Below, piece by piece: positions 18,598-26,573 of a stretch of DNA of 64,000 nt (the first letter of the stretch is position 1; each line of letters begins with the position of its first letter). Origin of the DNA: Gammaproteobacteria bacterium (GTDB lineage: Bacteria; Pseudomonadota; Gammaproteobacteria; HTCC5015); NCBI GenBank assembly GCA_026004975.1, contig BPKE01000002.1:248001-312000 (forward strand), read 5' to 3'. The notes below the pieces were generated by a model, which worked only from the letters and a program-made list of their open reading frames with translations, ran no database searches and was not told the DNA's origin. The position numbers were made by a program, and so were the translations under genes.

Positions 18598-19860
18598 TCA
18601 GCCCTGGCCGGCTTCCAGCGTTTCCTGCAGCATCGGCCGCTCCAGGCGCGAGCTCGGCTCGGCGATCAGATAACCCTGGATGAAATCGACGCCGAGCTCG
18701 TAGAGCACCGGCAACACCTCGGCGTTCTCCACCTGGCTGGCGACCACTTTCAAACCGTTGGCGCGCGCCTTCTCGACGATCCGTTTGACGCCTTCCTTGA
18801 CGCGCGGATCGCGCGCCAGCGGCTGGACGACGCTGCGCGCGAGCTTGATGTAATCGAGGGAGATGTGCTTGAGATAATTGAGCTGGTTGTCGCTCGGCTC
18901 GTAATGGTCGAGGGCGAACTCGAGCTGCAGCTTCTTGACGTGCTGGTTGAGCGCCTTGACCTTCTGCAAGCGGGCGAGCACGGTCTTCTTGTCCACCTCG
19001 ACGACGAAGCTGCCGGGCGGCAGCTTGGCCTGGACCATTTCGGTGACGATCTCGTTGAGGATCGCCGCCTCGACCAGCGAGTGCCCCGACAGGTTCACGA
19101 AGAACGTCAACCGGCGCGACTCGCCGCGCAGCTTGCGCACCTCACACTCGGCCTTGAAGCGCTTGACGGCGTTGCGCACCACCCAACGGTCGATGGCGGG
19201 CATCAAGCCGTACTGTTCGGCGGCCGGCAGGAACGCCCACGGCTCGCCGTACCGGTCGCCGCGGCGGATGCGCAGGAACAGTTCGTAGCGGTCCACGCCG
19301 TCGTCTTCGACGGCCAGGATCGGCTGGAACAACAACTCGAACTGGTTGTTGCGCAAGGCCTCGTCGATGAGCTTGACTTCGGCGGCCAGGTCCGGGCGCT
19401 CGGCGCGCGTCTCGAAGGCCGATTCGTCGACGATCTGGCTGGCCTTGATGCGCTCGATGGCCGCCTCGAGACTGCGCCGCAGACGGACCGAGGCGAGCTC
19501 ACGGCGCACGACGAAGGCGAACTGGGCCGGCAGGCCGGCGTGGATCACGTCACTGGCCTGCCAGTTCGCCGCCTGCACGTAGTCGCGCGCGCCGGGCTGG
19601 TCGGCGACCAGCACCAGGACCGCCGGCGGATCGCGATCGGCCAGGGCCTCGACCACGACCTGCGGTTCGGGCACGCCGCGCTGGTGCCAGTACAGCACCA
19701 GGTCCACCGGCTGGGCCAACGCCGCGGTGAGCGCGGCGGCGTCGCTCACCGCCTCCCAGCGGATCTGCCCGCCGAGCTCGTCGAGCAGCCGGCCGAAGCG
19801 CCCGCAGTCGGCGGGCTTGTCGATCACCAGCAGCACCCGGGACGGCGTCTCGCCGGCCAC
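18598..19860 (-). CDS. Degenerate receiver-EAL protein downstream of the MSHA operon
   Basis: The 420-residue protein has a receiver-like N-terminus (residues 1-125) that lacks the phospho-acceptor Asp (DLVLYWHQR) and an EAL-like domain (155-415). The catalytic motif is ELF at 193-195, the DDFG motif is DHYE (318-321) and the Glu of AEGVE is Ser375, so two metal ligands are lost. VNLS, YLKHISLDYIK and QGYL remain. Enzyme activity is unlikely; c-di-GMP or protein binding is possible, as in FimX or LapD. The GTG at 19860 follows the mshP stop by 2 bases, placing it in the pilus operon. Confidence 0.8.
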   Translation of the reverse strand: MAGETPSRVLLVIDKPADCGRFGRLLDELGGQIRWEAVSDAAALTAALAQPVDLVLYWHQRGVPEPQVVVEALADRDPPAVLVLVADQPGARDYVQAANWQASDVIHAGLPAQFAFVVRRELASVRLRRSLEAAIERIKASQIVDESAFETRAERPDLAAEVKLIDEALRNNQFELLFQPILAVEDDGVDRYELFLRIRRGDRYGEPWAFLPAAEQYGLMPAIDRWVVRNAVKRFKAECEVRKLRGESRRLTFFVNLSGHSLVEAAILNEIVTEMVQAKLPPGSFVVEVDKKTVLARLQKVKALNQHVKKLQLEFALDHYEPSDNQLNYLKHISLDYIKLARSVVQPLARDPRVKEGVKRIVEKARANGLKVVASQVENAEVLPVLYELGVDFIQGYLIAEPSSRLERPMLQETLEAGQG

Positions 19861-19862
19861 CC

Positions 19863-20276
19863 TCAGCGCCTCACCAGCACGGTGACGCGGCGCTCCACGG
19901 CGTCGGGGAAAGCAAAGCCGCCGCGGCTGGCCACCGCGGTGATGCGGTACACGGTGTAACGCTGCGGCGTGCCTTCGTCGTAGGGACCGGCGACCGGCGC
20001 GCAGCTCACGGCGACCGTGTGGCCGGCGAGCGCCAGCGTGCCGCCGGCGCAGCCGGGCGGATTCTGCAACAGGCGGCGCACGCCCCAGGCGGCGCCGCCG
20101 CGGGCGGCGAAATAGGCGCGCGCCCCCTGCTCCGCCCACAGCCCGGCGACGCCGGCGTCGCCCGTCAAGCGCAGCAGGGTTGCGGCGAGCAGCGCGACGA
20201 CCACCAGCAAAAACAGCGCCAGCACGATGCCGAAGCCGCGCTGGGGCACCTTGGGTATGAACGTTCGCGACCTCAT
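19863..20276 (-). CDS. mshP: MSHA pilus biogenesis protein MshP
   Basis: The 137-residue PilX-like minor pilin begins with a basic leader and GFGIVLALFLLVVVALLAATLLRL, which resembles the MshP membrane start, and continues with GARAYFAARGGAAWGVRRLL. It overlaps the mshO stop by 4 bases. The product sits in the inner membrane and is thought to take part in priming pilus assembly. The MshQ adhesin gene that follows mshP in Vibrio is absent here; the degenerate EAL gene follows instead. Confidence 0.8.
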   Translation of the reverse strand: MRSRTFIPKVPQRGFGIVLALFLLVVVALLAATLLRLTGDAGVAGLWAEQGARAYFAARGGAAWGVRRLLQNPPGCAGGTLALAGHTVAVSCAPVAGPYDEGTPQRYTVYRITAVASRGGFAFPDAVERRVTVLVRR

Positions 20277-21118
20277 GGCATGTTCAGCACGTGCACCTGG
20301 TAGACCAACCGCACCGTCTCACCCGCGTCCGTCAGCGACAGGTCGAGCGTCACCAGGCCGCGGCGCGCCGCCGGGCCGCCGTCCTGGTAGCTGAACGCGC
20401 AGCCGCTGACGCGGTCGGCGAGCAGCGCCCCCCCGCCCGGCGGCGGCAGGGGTTGCGGATCGGCGATCGCATAGCCGGCATAGCGGCGCAGGGTGCCCGC
20501 GGTTGAATCGCACACGTAGCTCACCGGCCCGCGCACGACGAAAAAGCGCTGTCCCTGGTCGGCCGGGATCGGGAACGGCCAGCTCCAGGGCGCGCCGTTG
20601 TCCAGGCTCATCACCCCCCCGGCGAAGGCGGTGATCGAGGCGACGTTGTCGCGCCGGTAGGCGGAAAAATGCCCGGGGCCGGTGCCGGTGTTGTAGATCA
20701 CCAGGCAGTCGCCCCCGCCGGGGGTGCCGCAGGCGCCGGCCGGTCCCGGAACGGGCGCGGCGGCCAGGTCGCCCAGCACGTCGAAGCTGTCGGGCAACAC
20801 CGGGGCGAGCGGATCGCCGCTGCCGTCGGATTCCGGCCGGGCGCGGTAGCGCCCGCCGGCGGTGGTCTGCAGGAATTCCAGCGCGACCAGGCCGCCAGAG
20901 GTGGCCACGCGCACGCTGTTGGGCAGGGCGTGGCGCAACTCGCGGCTGATCCGCCCGAGGGCCAGGTCGGCGACATCGACCAGGGCGGCGCGCCGCGCCT
21001 GGTCGCCGAAGGCCTGCACGGGCTTGAGCACCAGCAGCCCGCCGAGGGCGGCGAGCACCCCGACCAGCACCGCGACCAGCAACAGCTCGATGAGGGTGAA
21101 ACCGGCCGCGCGCTTCAT
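20273..21118 (-). CDS. mshO: MSHA pseudopilin MshO
   Basis: The 281-residue protein has the prepilin leader KRAAGFTLIELLLVAVLVG, cleaved before Phe, with Glu at +5. MshO-type words are LALGRISRELRHALPNSVRV and CLVIYNTG. It is a minor (pseudo)pilin of the MSHA system processed by a prepilin peptidase not encoded here. Overlaps of 4 bases with mshD and mshP show co-translation. Confidence 0.88.
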   Translation of the reverse strand: MKRAAGFTLIELLLVAVLVGVLAALGGLLVLKPVQAFGDQARRAALVDVADLALGRISRELRHALPNSVRVATSGGLVALEFLQTTAGGRYRARPESDGSGDPLAPVLPDSFDVLGDLAAAPVPGPAGACGTPGGGDCLVIYNTGTGPGHFSAYRRDNVASITAFAGGVMSLDNGAPWSWPFPIPADQGQRFFVVRGPVSYVCDSTAGTLRRYAGYAIADPQPLPPPGGGALLADRVSGCAFSYQDGGPAARRGLVTLDLSLTDAGETVRLVYQVHVLNMP

Positions 21119-21552
21119 CGCCAGCCCTCCAGCACCACGCGCAGGTCGCCGCGGCGCACGGTCACGGTGATCCGCTGCATGCTCTCGCCGGCGACCGTCT
21201 CCGGCGCCACCGCCACGTCCACGCGGTAATCCCCCAGGCCGGGCATGGCGGCGCCGAACTGATCGGTGGGCGGCGCATCGACGATGCAGGCGTAATCGGC
21301 CACATCGTCGTAGGCGGCGCGCGCGGCCTCCTCGCAGCCGCTTTCCGGCCCGTCCGGGTCGGCCGGCGGCTGCAGCAGGATTTCCTCGAGATAGGCCTGG
21401 GCGATGGCCAGCGCCTGCATGCGCAGCATCGGGTCGACGCTGCGCAGCACGCCCGCGGCGAGCGCCCCGTACAGCCCGGCGGCGAGCAGCGCCACCACCA
21501 CCAGGCCGATCAGCAACTCGATCAGCGTGAAGCCGCGTTCACTCGTGCACAT
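21115..21552 (-). CDS. mshD: MSHA pseudopilin MshD
   Basis: The 145-residue minor pilin has the leader SERGFTLIELLIGLVVVALLAAG and the MshD-like segment RMQALAIAQAYLEEILLQ. Paired cysteines near the middle (SGCEEAAR and DYACIVDAP) could form a disulfide. It overlaps mshC by 14 bases and mshO by 4. Confidence 0.88.
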   Translation of the reverse strand: MCTSERGFTLIELLIGLVVVALLAAGLYGALAAGVLRSVDPMLRMQALAIAQAYLEEILLQPPADPDGPESGCEEAARAAYDDVADYACIVDAPPTDQFGAAMPGLGDYRVDVAVAPETVAGESMQRITVTVRRGDLRVVLEGWR

Positions 21553-22000
21553 AGCCGGTTTCGGCCTCGACGGTCAGCGTGCGCCCGTCGATGGTGGCGC
21601 TGCCGCCCGCATCCGGCCGGCCGGCGGCGTCGAATACCACCGCCAGGGGTCCGGTCACGTCCACGCCGGCGGGCGCCTGGCCGCCGAACACCCCGCCCCC
21701 CGGCCGGTTCAGCGGCCGGGTGAAGGGACCGGCGGCGGCGGCGCAGCCGGGCACGGCCGCGTCGCTGCGCAGGAACACATCGTAACGGTCGGCGGCGGCG
21801 TCGAGCCGCCACTGCACCTGGCAGCCGGAGAGCAGCGCGAACTTCTGGGCGCTGCGCGCCGCCTGCTTGGCCTCCTCGACGAAGGCCGCGCGGGCGAACG
21901 GCGCCACGTCGAGCCGCGCCAGCACGACCACGCCGAGGATGCCGAGCAACAGCAACACCACCACCAGCTCGACCAGGGTCACCCCCGGCGCGGGGCGCAC
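21539..22000 (-). CDS. mshC: MSHA pseudopilin MshC
   Basis: The prepilin motif is PAPG|VTLVELVVVLLLLGILG, followed by EEAKQAARSAQKFALLSGCQVQW. Two starts are possible. An ATG at 22081 would give a 33-residue leader running through a perfect palindrome. A GTG at 22000 gives MRPAPG as leader, the usual length for this family, and is preferred, giving 153 residues. Neither start has an obvious ribosome site. The gene follows mshA on the minus strand and overlaps mshD. Confidence 0.8.
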   Translation of the reverse strand: MRPAPGVTLVELVVVLLLLGILGVVVLARLDVAPFARAAFVEEAKQAARSAQKFALLSGCQVQWRLDAAADRYDVFLRSDAAVPGCAAAAGPFTRPLNRPGGGVFGGQAPAGVDVTGPLAVVFDAAGRPDAGGSATIDGRTLTVEAETGYVHE

Positions 22001-22003
22001 AGA

Positions 22004-22029
22004 ACGAAGGGGGCCGCGGCCCCCTTCGT
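22004..22029. repeat. Perfect 26-bp palindrome between mshA and mshC
   Basis: The left arm is ACGAAGGGGGCCG and the right arm is its exact reverse complement. On the minus strand it lies 55 bases after the mshA stop and ends 3 bases before the GTG proposed for mshC, followed by TTCT rather than a full T-run. It is a candidate attenuator or mRNA-stabilising hairpin that would keep pilin levels above those of the downstream minor pilins. Confidence 0.8.
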
Positions 22030-22085
22030 GGATCGGCCCGCCGGGGCGGACCGGCGGGGCGCCGGCTGCGCCCGAAGACATCGCC

Positions 22086-22484
22086 TCAACCGGTGCAGTA
22101 GAGCGTCGCGGTGGCGTTCGTGGTCGTGCCGTCGGCATGGGTCACCGTGCAGGTACCGGTGGTGCCGGCGCCCGAACTGCAATTGACCGTGCCGGTGACG
22201 GTCACGTTCGCCGGCAAGGCACCGGTCTGAAGCAGGTTCGGCGCGACGGTCGCGCAGTCCACGGCGGCACCGCTGATCGTCACGGCCGGCGAACCACCGG
22301 CGGCGGCGACCGCGTAGTTGATCGCCGAGCCCGAGGTCAGCTCGGCGGCGACGCCTTGCTCGACCGCGTCGGCGGCCTGGGCGGCGAGGTTCTGGAAGCG
22401 CGCGGTGGCGACGGCGCCGAGAATGCCGAGCAGCACGATCACCACCACCAGTTCGATCAAGGTGAAACCACGGGCATTGCGCAT
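22086..22484 (-). CDS. mshA: MSHA major pilin MshA
   Basis: The 132-residue type IVa pilin has a five-residue leader before the cleavage site: RNARG|FTLIELVVVIVLLGILG, with the +5 Glu. A helix (ARFQNLAAQAADAVEQGVAAEL) follows, then a Thr/Gly/Ala-rich globular part and cysteines near residues 76, 101, 111 and 130 that can form disulfides. The ATG has AGAGGAG upstream. It probably has its own promoter (22612) and is separated from mshC by a large palindrome, as expected for the most abundant subunit. Confidence 0.92.
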   Translation of the reverse strand: MRNARGFTLIELVVVIVLLGILGAVATARFQNLAAQAADAVEQGVAAELTSGSAINYAVAAAGGSPAVTISGAAVDCATVAPNLLQTGALPANVTVTGTVNCSSGAGTTGTCTVTHADGTTTNATATLYCTG

Positions 22485-22587
22485 GGGGACACACTCCTCT
22501 TGCGGTGAGGGGAACGATCCGGCGGGCGCACCCGCCTCGCGACGGCCTCCGGGCGCGGCTGCGACCGCCCCGACGTCCTCCGCCGCC

Positions 22588-22605
22588 GTCCCGCCGCGGC
22601 GGGAC
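22588..22605. repeat. Perfect 18-bp palindrome in the mshA leader
   Basis: GTCCCGCCG CGGCGGGAC is fully self-complementary and lies just downstream (minus strand) of the TATAAT proposed for mshA. It would form a hairpin at the very start of the transcript or mark an operator. Confidence 0.7.
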
Positions 22606-22611
22606 CGGCTG

Positions 22612-22617
22612 ATTATA
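22612..22617 (-). promoter_or_regulatory. Candidate -10 element of the mshA promoter
   Basis: The minus strand reads TATAAT exactly, rare in such GC-rich sequence, about 130 bases upstream of mshA and after the end of the upstream membrane-protein gene. A weak -35 (TTCAAG, 19 bases upstream) is the best available. It would give mshA a private promoter inside the operon. Confidence 0.5.
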
Positions 22618-22653
22618 GCGGCAACGGCGCCGCGCGCTTGAACGCGCCGCGCT

Positions 22654-23181
22654 TCAACCCGCCCACAGCAGTGACAGGATCAGCACCGCGGCGGCCAGCA
22701 CGATGGCGCCGAACAGCCGGGTGTGGGCGGCAACCCAGCGTTCCAGTATATCGCTCTCGCGGTCCAGCGCCGCGGTCGGCAGCTCGATCCAGCGGTTGGA
22801 CCAGCGCTCCAGGGGCTTCAAGGCGCTCGGCCGCAGCAGCACGACCAGGCCGACGGTCAGGCCCAGCACCGCGGCCAGGGCGCCGCCGGCGAGCAGCGCC
22901 TCGCGCCAGCCGGCCGGCAGCGGCGCGCCGGGCAGGCGCCGGACCACGGCCCAGAGCAGATAAGCCCCGGCGGCGAGCAGCAGCGCCCCGGCCAGGCGGT
23001 TGCGACGGTACAACCAGCGTTCGACCCGAATTGGGCGGTCCAGCCAGTCCAGCGGCAACGACACTTTTTCGGCGCTGCGCCGGTTCCAACGCAGCAGGGC
23101 CGCCGGCCACAACAAGGCCACCAGGCCGACCCCGGCGAGCAGGGCCGCGATCGCGGCGAACAGTATGCGGCTGTCGATCAT
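22654..23181 (-). CDS. Membrane protein with internal duplication in the mshB position
   Basis: No family is recognised. The 175-residue protein has four membrane helices and two related halves. LLWPAALLRWNRR...DRPIRVERWLYRRNRLAGALLLAA in the first half matches LLRPSALKPLERW...DRESDILERWVAAHTRLFGAIVLAA in the second. The ATG at 23181 overlaps the mshF stop (ATGA), so it belongs to the operon. In Vibrio the gene between mshF and mshA is the minor pilin mshB, but this product has no prepilin motif. Confidence 0.75.
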   Translation of the reverse strand: MIDSRILFAAIAALLAGVGLVALLWPAALLRWNRRSAEKVSLPLDWLDRPIRVERWLYRRNRLAGALLLAAGAYLLWAVVRRLPGAPLPAGWREALLAGGALAAVLGLTVGLVVLLRPSALKPLERWSNRWIELPTAALDRESDILERWVAAHTRLFGAIVLAAAVLILSLLWAG

Positions 23182-23621
23182 CCTCCCCCCTCCTCGAGCG
23201 CTTCCAAACGCAGATGCGGCGGGCCGGCCGGCCGAAAGACCAGCCGCCAGCGCCGCGGCGGCCGGCCGGCCGCCGGGCAGTACCACAGGGTCCCCTCCGC
23301 CGGTCGATAGTACCAGCGCCGCGGCGCCGGGCACACCGCCGCCTCGAGGCGGCCGGCGTAGTCGGCCGGCGGCGGGTCGAACAGCGCCATGGGATCGGCG
23401 CCGGCGAGCCCGGCCAGGGCCTCGACGCGGCCGGCGGCCACGGCGGTGAGCTCGGCCACCCGCAGCGCCGCGCCGATCTGGGCGAGGGTGTACTCCACCC
23501 GACGGTCCTCCACCGGCCGCGCCAGGCGCTCGACCCACAGGTAAAACATCGCCATGGCCAGACAGGCGATGAGGAAATACAACGCCGATTCGAACTGCCG
23601 CCGGCCGCCGCGATTGCGCAT
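23178..23621 (-). CDS. mshF: MSHA biogenesis protein MshF
   Basis: The 147-residue protein has a basic N-terminus and one membrane helix (SALYFLIACLAMAMFYLWVERL), then a periplasmic domain with VEYTLAQIGAALRVAELTAVA and ending WRLVFRPAGPPHLRLEAL. This layout and its place directly after mshG fit MshF, whose exact role is unknown. It lies 4 bases after mshG and overlaps the next gene. Confidence 0.72.
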   Translation of the reverse strand: MRNRGGRRQFESALYFLIACLAMAMFYLWVERLARPVEDRRVEYTLAQIGAALRVAELTAVAAGRVEALAGLAGADPMALFDPPPADYAGRLEAAVCPAPRRWYYRPAEGTLWYCPAAGRPPRRWRLVFRPAGPPHLRLEALEEGGG

Positions 23622-23625
23622 CGCG

Positions 23626-24849
23626 TCAACGCCCGACCAGCTCGGTGACGTTCCACATCGGCAGGAAAATGCCGAGCATGAGCAGCAGCACGACGCCGGC
23701 CAGGGCCACGGTGAGCAGCGGCTCGATGGCGGCGTTGAGGTTCTCGACGTCGTAATCGACCTCGCGCTCGTAGAAGCCGGCCACCTCGCCGAGCATCTCC
23801 TCGATGCGGCCGCTCTCTTCGCCCACGGCGATCATCTGCAACACGACCGGAGTGAACACGCCCTGCCGGGCGGCGGCGCGCAGCAGGCTTTCACCGCGCT
23901 CGATGTGCTCGCGCATGTCCTGGACTTTGCCGCCGAGAAAGACGTTGCCGAGCGCCTGGGCGGTGACGTGCACCGCCTGCAGCACCGGCACGCCGGCGCC
24001 CAGGGCCATGGCCAGGGTGCGGCAGAAGCGGGCCAGGGTGGCGCGCAAGGCGATGTCGCCGACGATGGGCAGGCGCAGCTTGTGCTCGTCCCACCACAAC
24101 CGCCCTTGGGCGGTCTGCAGCCACTGCCGCCAGCCCAGGGCCGCGACGGCGGCGGCGCCGAGGATCAACCACCAGTAGGCGGCGCAGAAGCCGGCCACCG
24201 CCATGATGATGCGGGTCGGCAGCGGCAGGGTCAGGTGGTTGGCCTGGTAGAAGGCGGCGAACTTGGGGATGACGAAGGTCATCAGGATGAACACGGCGAT
24301 GACGATCGCCGCCAGCACGAAGGCCGGATAACGGAACGCCGCCTTGATCTGCTTGCGCGTCTCGCGGTCGCGGCGCAGGTACTGGTAGAGGTGGGCGAAG
24401 GCCTCGTCCAGACGGCCGGAGGTTTCGCCCACCCGGACCATGTTGACGTACAAGGGACTGAACACGTCCGGGTGCCGGGCCAGGGCGACCGACAGTTCCA
24501 GACCGCTTTCCAGGTCGTCGCTGATCGCCTCGATGACGCGTGCGAAGACCGGGTCGCGCGAAGAATCGGCGAGCAGCCGCAAGCCGCGGATGATCGGCAC
24601 ACCGGCGCGCAGCAGGGCGTGGCACTGGCGGCTGAACAGGATCAGGGTGTCCGGGTGCGGCCTGTCGCGGCCGAACCAGGCGCGCACGCCGCCCCAGGGC
24701 CGATCTTCGGCGGCCTGCTCGTCGAGGGCGAGCGGAATCAGCCCGCCGTCGAGCAACTGGCCGGCGGCGGCGTCCAGGTCGGCGGCCTCGATCACGCCCT
24801 CGACGGGCGCGCCGTCGGCGCGGCGGGCGCGGTAGCGATAGCGCGGCAT
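23626..24849 (-). CDS. mshG: MSHA platform protein MshG (GspF/PilC family)
   Basis: The 407-residue inner-membrane platform protein has two GspF repeats. The first has LFSRQCHALLRAGVPIIRGL and GETSGRLDEAFAHLYQYL, the second has ARFCRTLAMALGAGVPVLQAV and GEESGRIEEMLGEVAGFYE, with membrane helices after each. It contacts the ATPase MshE. The ATG at 24849 overlaps the mshE stop (ATGA). Confidence 0.93.
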   Translation of the reverse strand: MPRYRYRARRADGAPVEGVIEAADLDAAAGQLLDGGLIPLALDEQAAEDRPWGGVRAWFGRDRPHPDTLILFSRQCHALLRAGVPIIRGLRLLADSSRDPVFARVIEAISDDLESGLELSVALARHPDVFSPLYVNMVRVGETSGRLDEAFAHLYQYLRRDRETRKQIKAAFRYPAFVLAAIVIAVFILMTFVIPKFAAFYQANHLTLPLPTRIIMAVAGFCAAYWWLILGAAAVAALGWRQWLQTAQGRLWWDEHKLRLPIVGDIALRATLARFCRTLAMALGAGVPVLQAVHVTAQALGNVFLGGKVQDMREHIERGESLLRAAARQGVFTPVVLQMIAVGEESGRIEEMLGEVAGFYEREVDYDVENLNAAIEPLLTVALAGVVLLLMLGIFLPMWNVTELVGR

Positions 24850-26573
24850 CACTCGTCCTCGACGCGCTGGGCGCTGATGCGCATGATTTCCTCGATCGTC
24901 GTGATCCCGGCGCGCACCCAGCCCAGGCCCTGGTGGTGCATCGGCTTGAAGCGGGTGTTGGCGCGCGCCGCGGCGGCGAAGGCCAGGGCGTCGCCGGCGC
25001 GCAAGGCGTCGATCATCGCTTCGTCCGGCTCGAGCAGTTCGTAGACGCCGATGCGGCCGCGGTAGCCGGTGTGGTTGCAGCGCGCGCAACCGGCCCCGCG
25101 GCGCTGTTCGATGTCGCGGGCGTCGACGCCGCAGACCGCCAGCGCCCAGGCGCGTTCGCGTTCACTGGCTTGGACCGGGCGCGCGCAACTCTCGCACACC
25201 CGCCGCACCAGGCGCTGCGCGACCACCGCCCGCAGGCTGGCGGCGATCAGAAAACCCTCGGCGCCCATGTCGAGCAGCCGGTCGGCGGTGTGCACGGCGT
25301 CGTTGGTGTGCAGGGTGGAGAGCACCAGGTGGCCGGTCATGGCCGCGCGCAGGCCGATTTCGACGGTTTCCCGGTCGCGCATTTCGCCCACGAGGATGAT
25401 GTCCGGGTCCTGGCGCAAGGCGGCGCGCAGGATCTCGACGAAACCCAGGCCGATCTTGGGTTTGACCTGCACCTGGTTGATGCGCGGCAGGCGGTATTCC
25501 ACCGGGTCCTCGGCGGTGATGATCTTCTTGTCCGGTTCGTTGAGCTCCTGCAGGGCGGCGTAAAGGGTGGTGGTCTTGCCGCTGCCGGTCGGCCCGGTGA
25601 CCAGAATCAGCCCGTGCGGCGCGCGGATGATGCGGCGGAACGCCGCCAGCACGTCCGGCGGCATGCCCAGCCCGTCCAGGTCGAGCAGCCCGCCGGACTG
25701 GTCGAGCAGGCGCATCACCACCGATTCGCCGTGCTCGACGGGCATCGTCGACAGGCGCACGTCGATCTGCCGGCCGCGCACGCGGATGTTGAAACGGCCG
25801 TCCTGCGGCAGGCGCTTCTCGGCGATGTCCAGGCCGGCGGTGATCTTCAAGCGGAGCACCAGCGCCGGGGCGATCTGCTTCTCTTTCATCACCTGCTCGT
25901 GGAGCACACCGTCGACGCGCTGGCGGATGCGCAGCACGTCCTCGTCGGGCTCGATGTGGATGTCCGAGGCGCGCATCGCCACGGCGTCCTCGAAAATCGA
26001 TTTGAGCAACCGCGCCACCGGCACGTCTTCGTCGGTGGTCACCTGCAGCAACTCGGCCAGGTCGTCGCCGGCCTCGCTGAGCGCCTGGCCGAGGGCCTCG
26101 GCCAGGTCCTGGATTTCGTCGGTGCGGCGGTAGACGCGGTCGAAGACCTCCAGCAGGTCCCCCTCGCGCACCACCGCCGGTTTCACCGGCCGGTTCAGCC
26201 GGCGGGCGAGATCGTCCAGGGCGAACAGATCGGTCGGGTCGGCCATGCCCACCAGGTAGCCCTCAGGGGTATCCTCGATGAGCACGGCGCGGTGCCGGCG
26301 GGCGACCGTTTCCGGCAGCCGCCGCACCAGTTCCGGGTCGAGTTCACGCTGGCGCAGATCCACCAGCGGCAGCTTGAGCTGCTCGGCGAGAATGCGCAGC
26401 AACCGGTCCTCGTCGATGTAACCGAGCGCGACCAGGGTCTGGCCGAGCTTGCGGCCGAGGCGGCGCTGCTGGGCCAGGGCCTGCTGCAACTGTTCGGCGC
26501 TGATCGCGCCTTGCGCGACGAGCAGGTCGCCGAGGCGGATGCGCCGCGGCGCGGCGGGGGTGGTGTCGCTCAC
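24849..26573 (-). CDS. mshE: MSHA extension ATPase MshE with c-di-GMP-binding MshEN domain
   Basis: The 574-residue GspE/PilB-family ATPase drives MSHA extension. Two tandem MshEN motifs open the protein: RLGDLLVAQGAISAEQLQQ and KLGQTLVALGYIDEDRLLR. This domain is established as a c-di-GMP receptor in Vibrio MshE. The ATPase has Walker A GPTGSGKTTTLYAALQ, Asp box ITAEDPVEY, Walker B DPDIILVGEMRDRET, His box LSTLHTNDA, and a zinc tetracysteine CESC...CARC. The GTG at 26573 overlaps the end of mshN. No PilT-like retraction ATPase is present. Confidence 0.95.
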   Translation of the reverse strand: MSDTTPAAPRRIRLGDLLVAQGAISAEQLQQALAQQRRLGRKLGQTLVALGYIDEDRLLRILAEQLKLPLVDLRQRELDPELVRRLPETVARRHRAVLIEDTPEGYLVGMADPTDLFALDDLARRLNRPVKPAVVREGDLLEVFDRVYRRTDEIQDLAEALGQALSEAGDDLAELLQVTTDEDVPVARLLKSIFEDAVAMRASDIHIEPDEDVLRIRQRVDGVLHEQVMKEKQIAPALVLRLKITAGLDIAEKRLPQDGRFNIRVRGRQIDVRLSTMPVEHGESVVMRLLDQSGGLLDLDGLGMPPDVLAAFRRIIRAPHGLILVTGPTGSGKTTTLYAALQELNEPDKKIITAEDPVEYRLPRINQVQVKPKIGLGFVEILRAALRQDPDIILVGEMRDRETVEIGLRAAMTGHLVLSTLHTNDAVHTADRLLDMGAEGFLIAASLRAVVAQRLVRRVCESCARPVQASERERAWALAVCGVDARDIEQRRGAGCARCNHTGYRGRIGVYELLEPDEAMIDALRAGDALAFAAAARANTRFKPMHHQGLGWVRAGITTIEEIMRISAQRVEDE

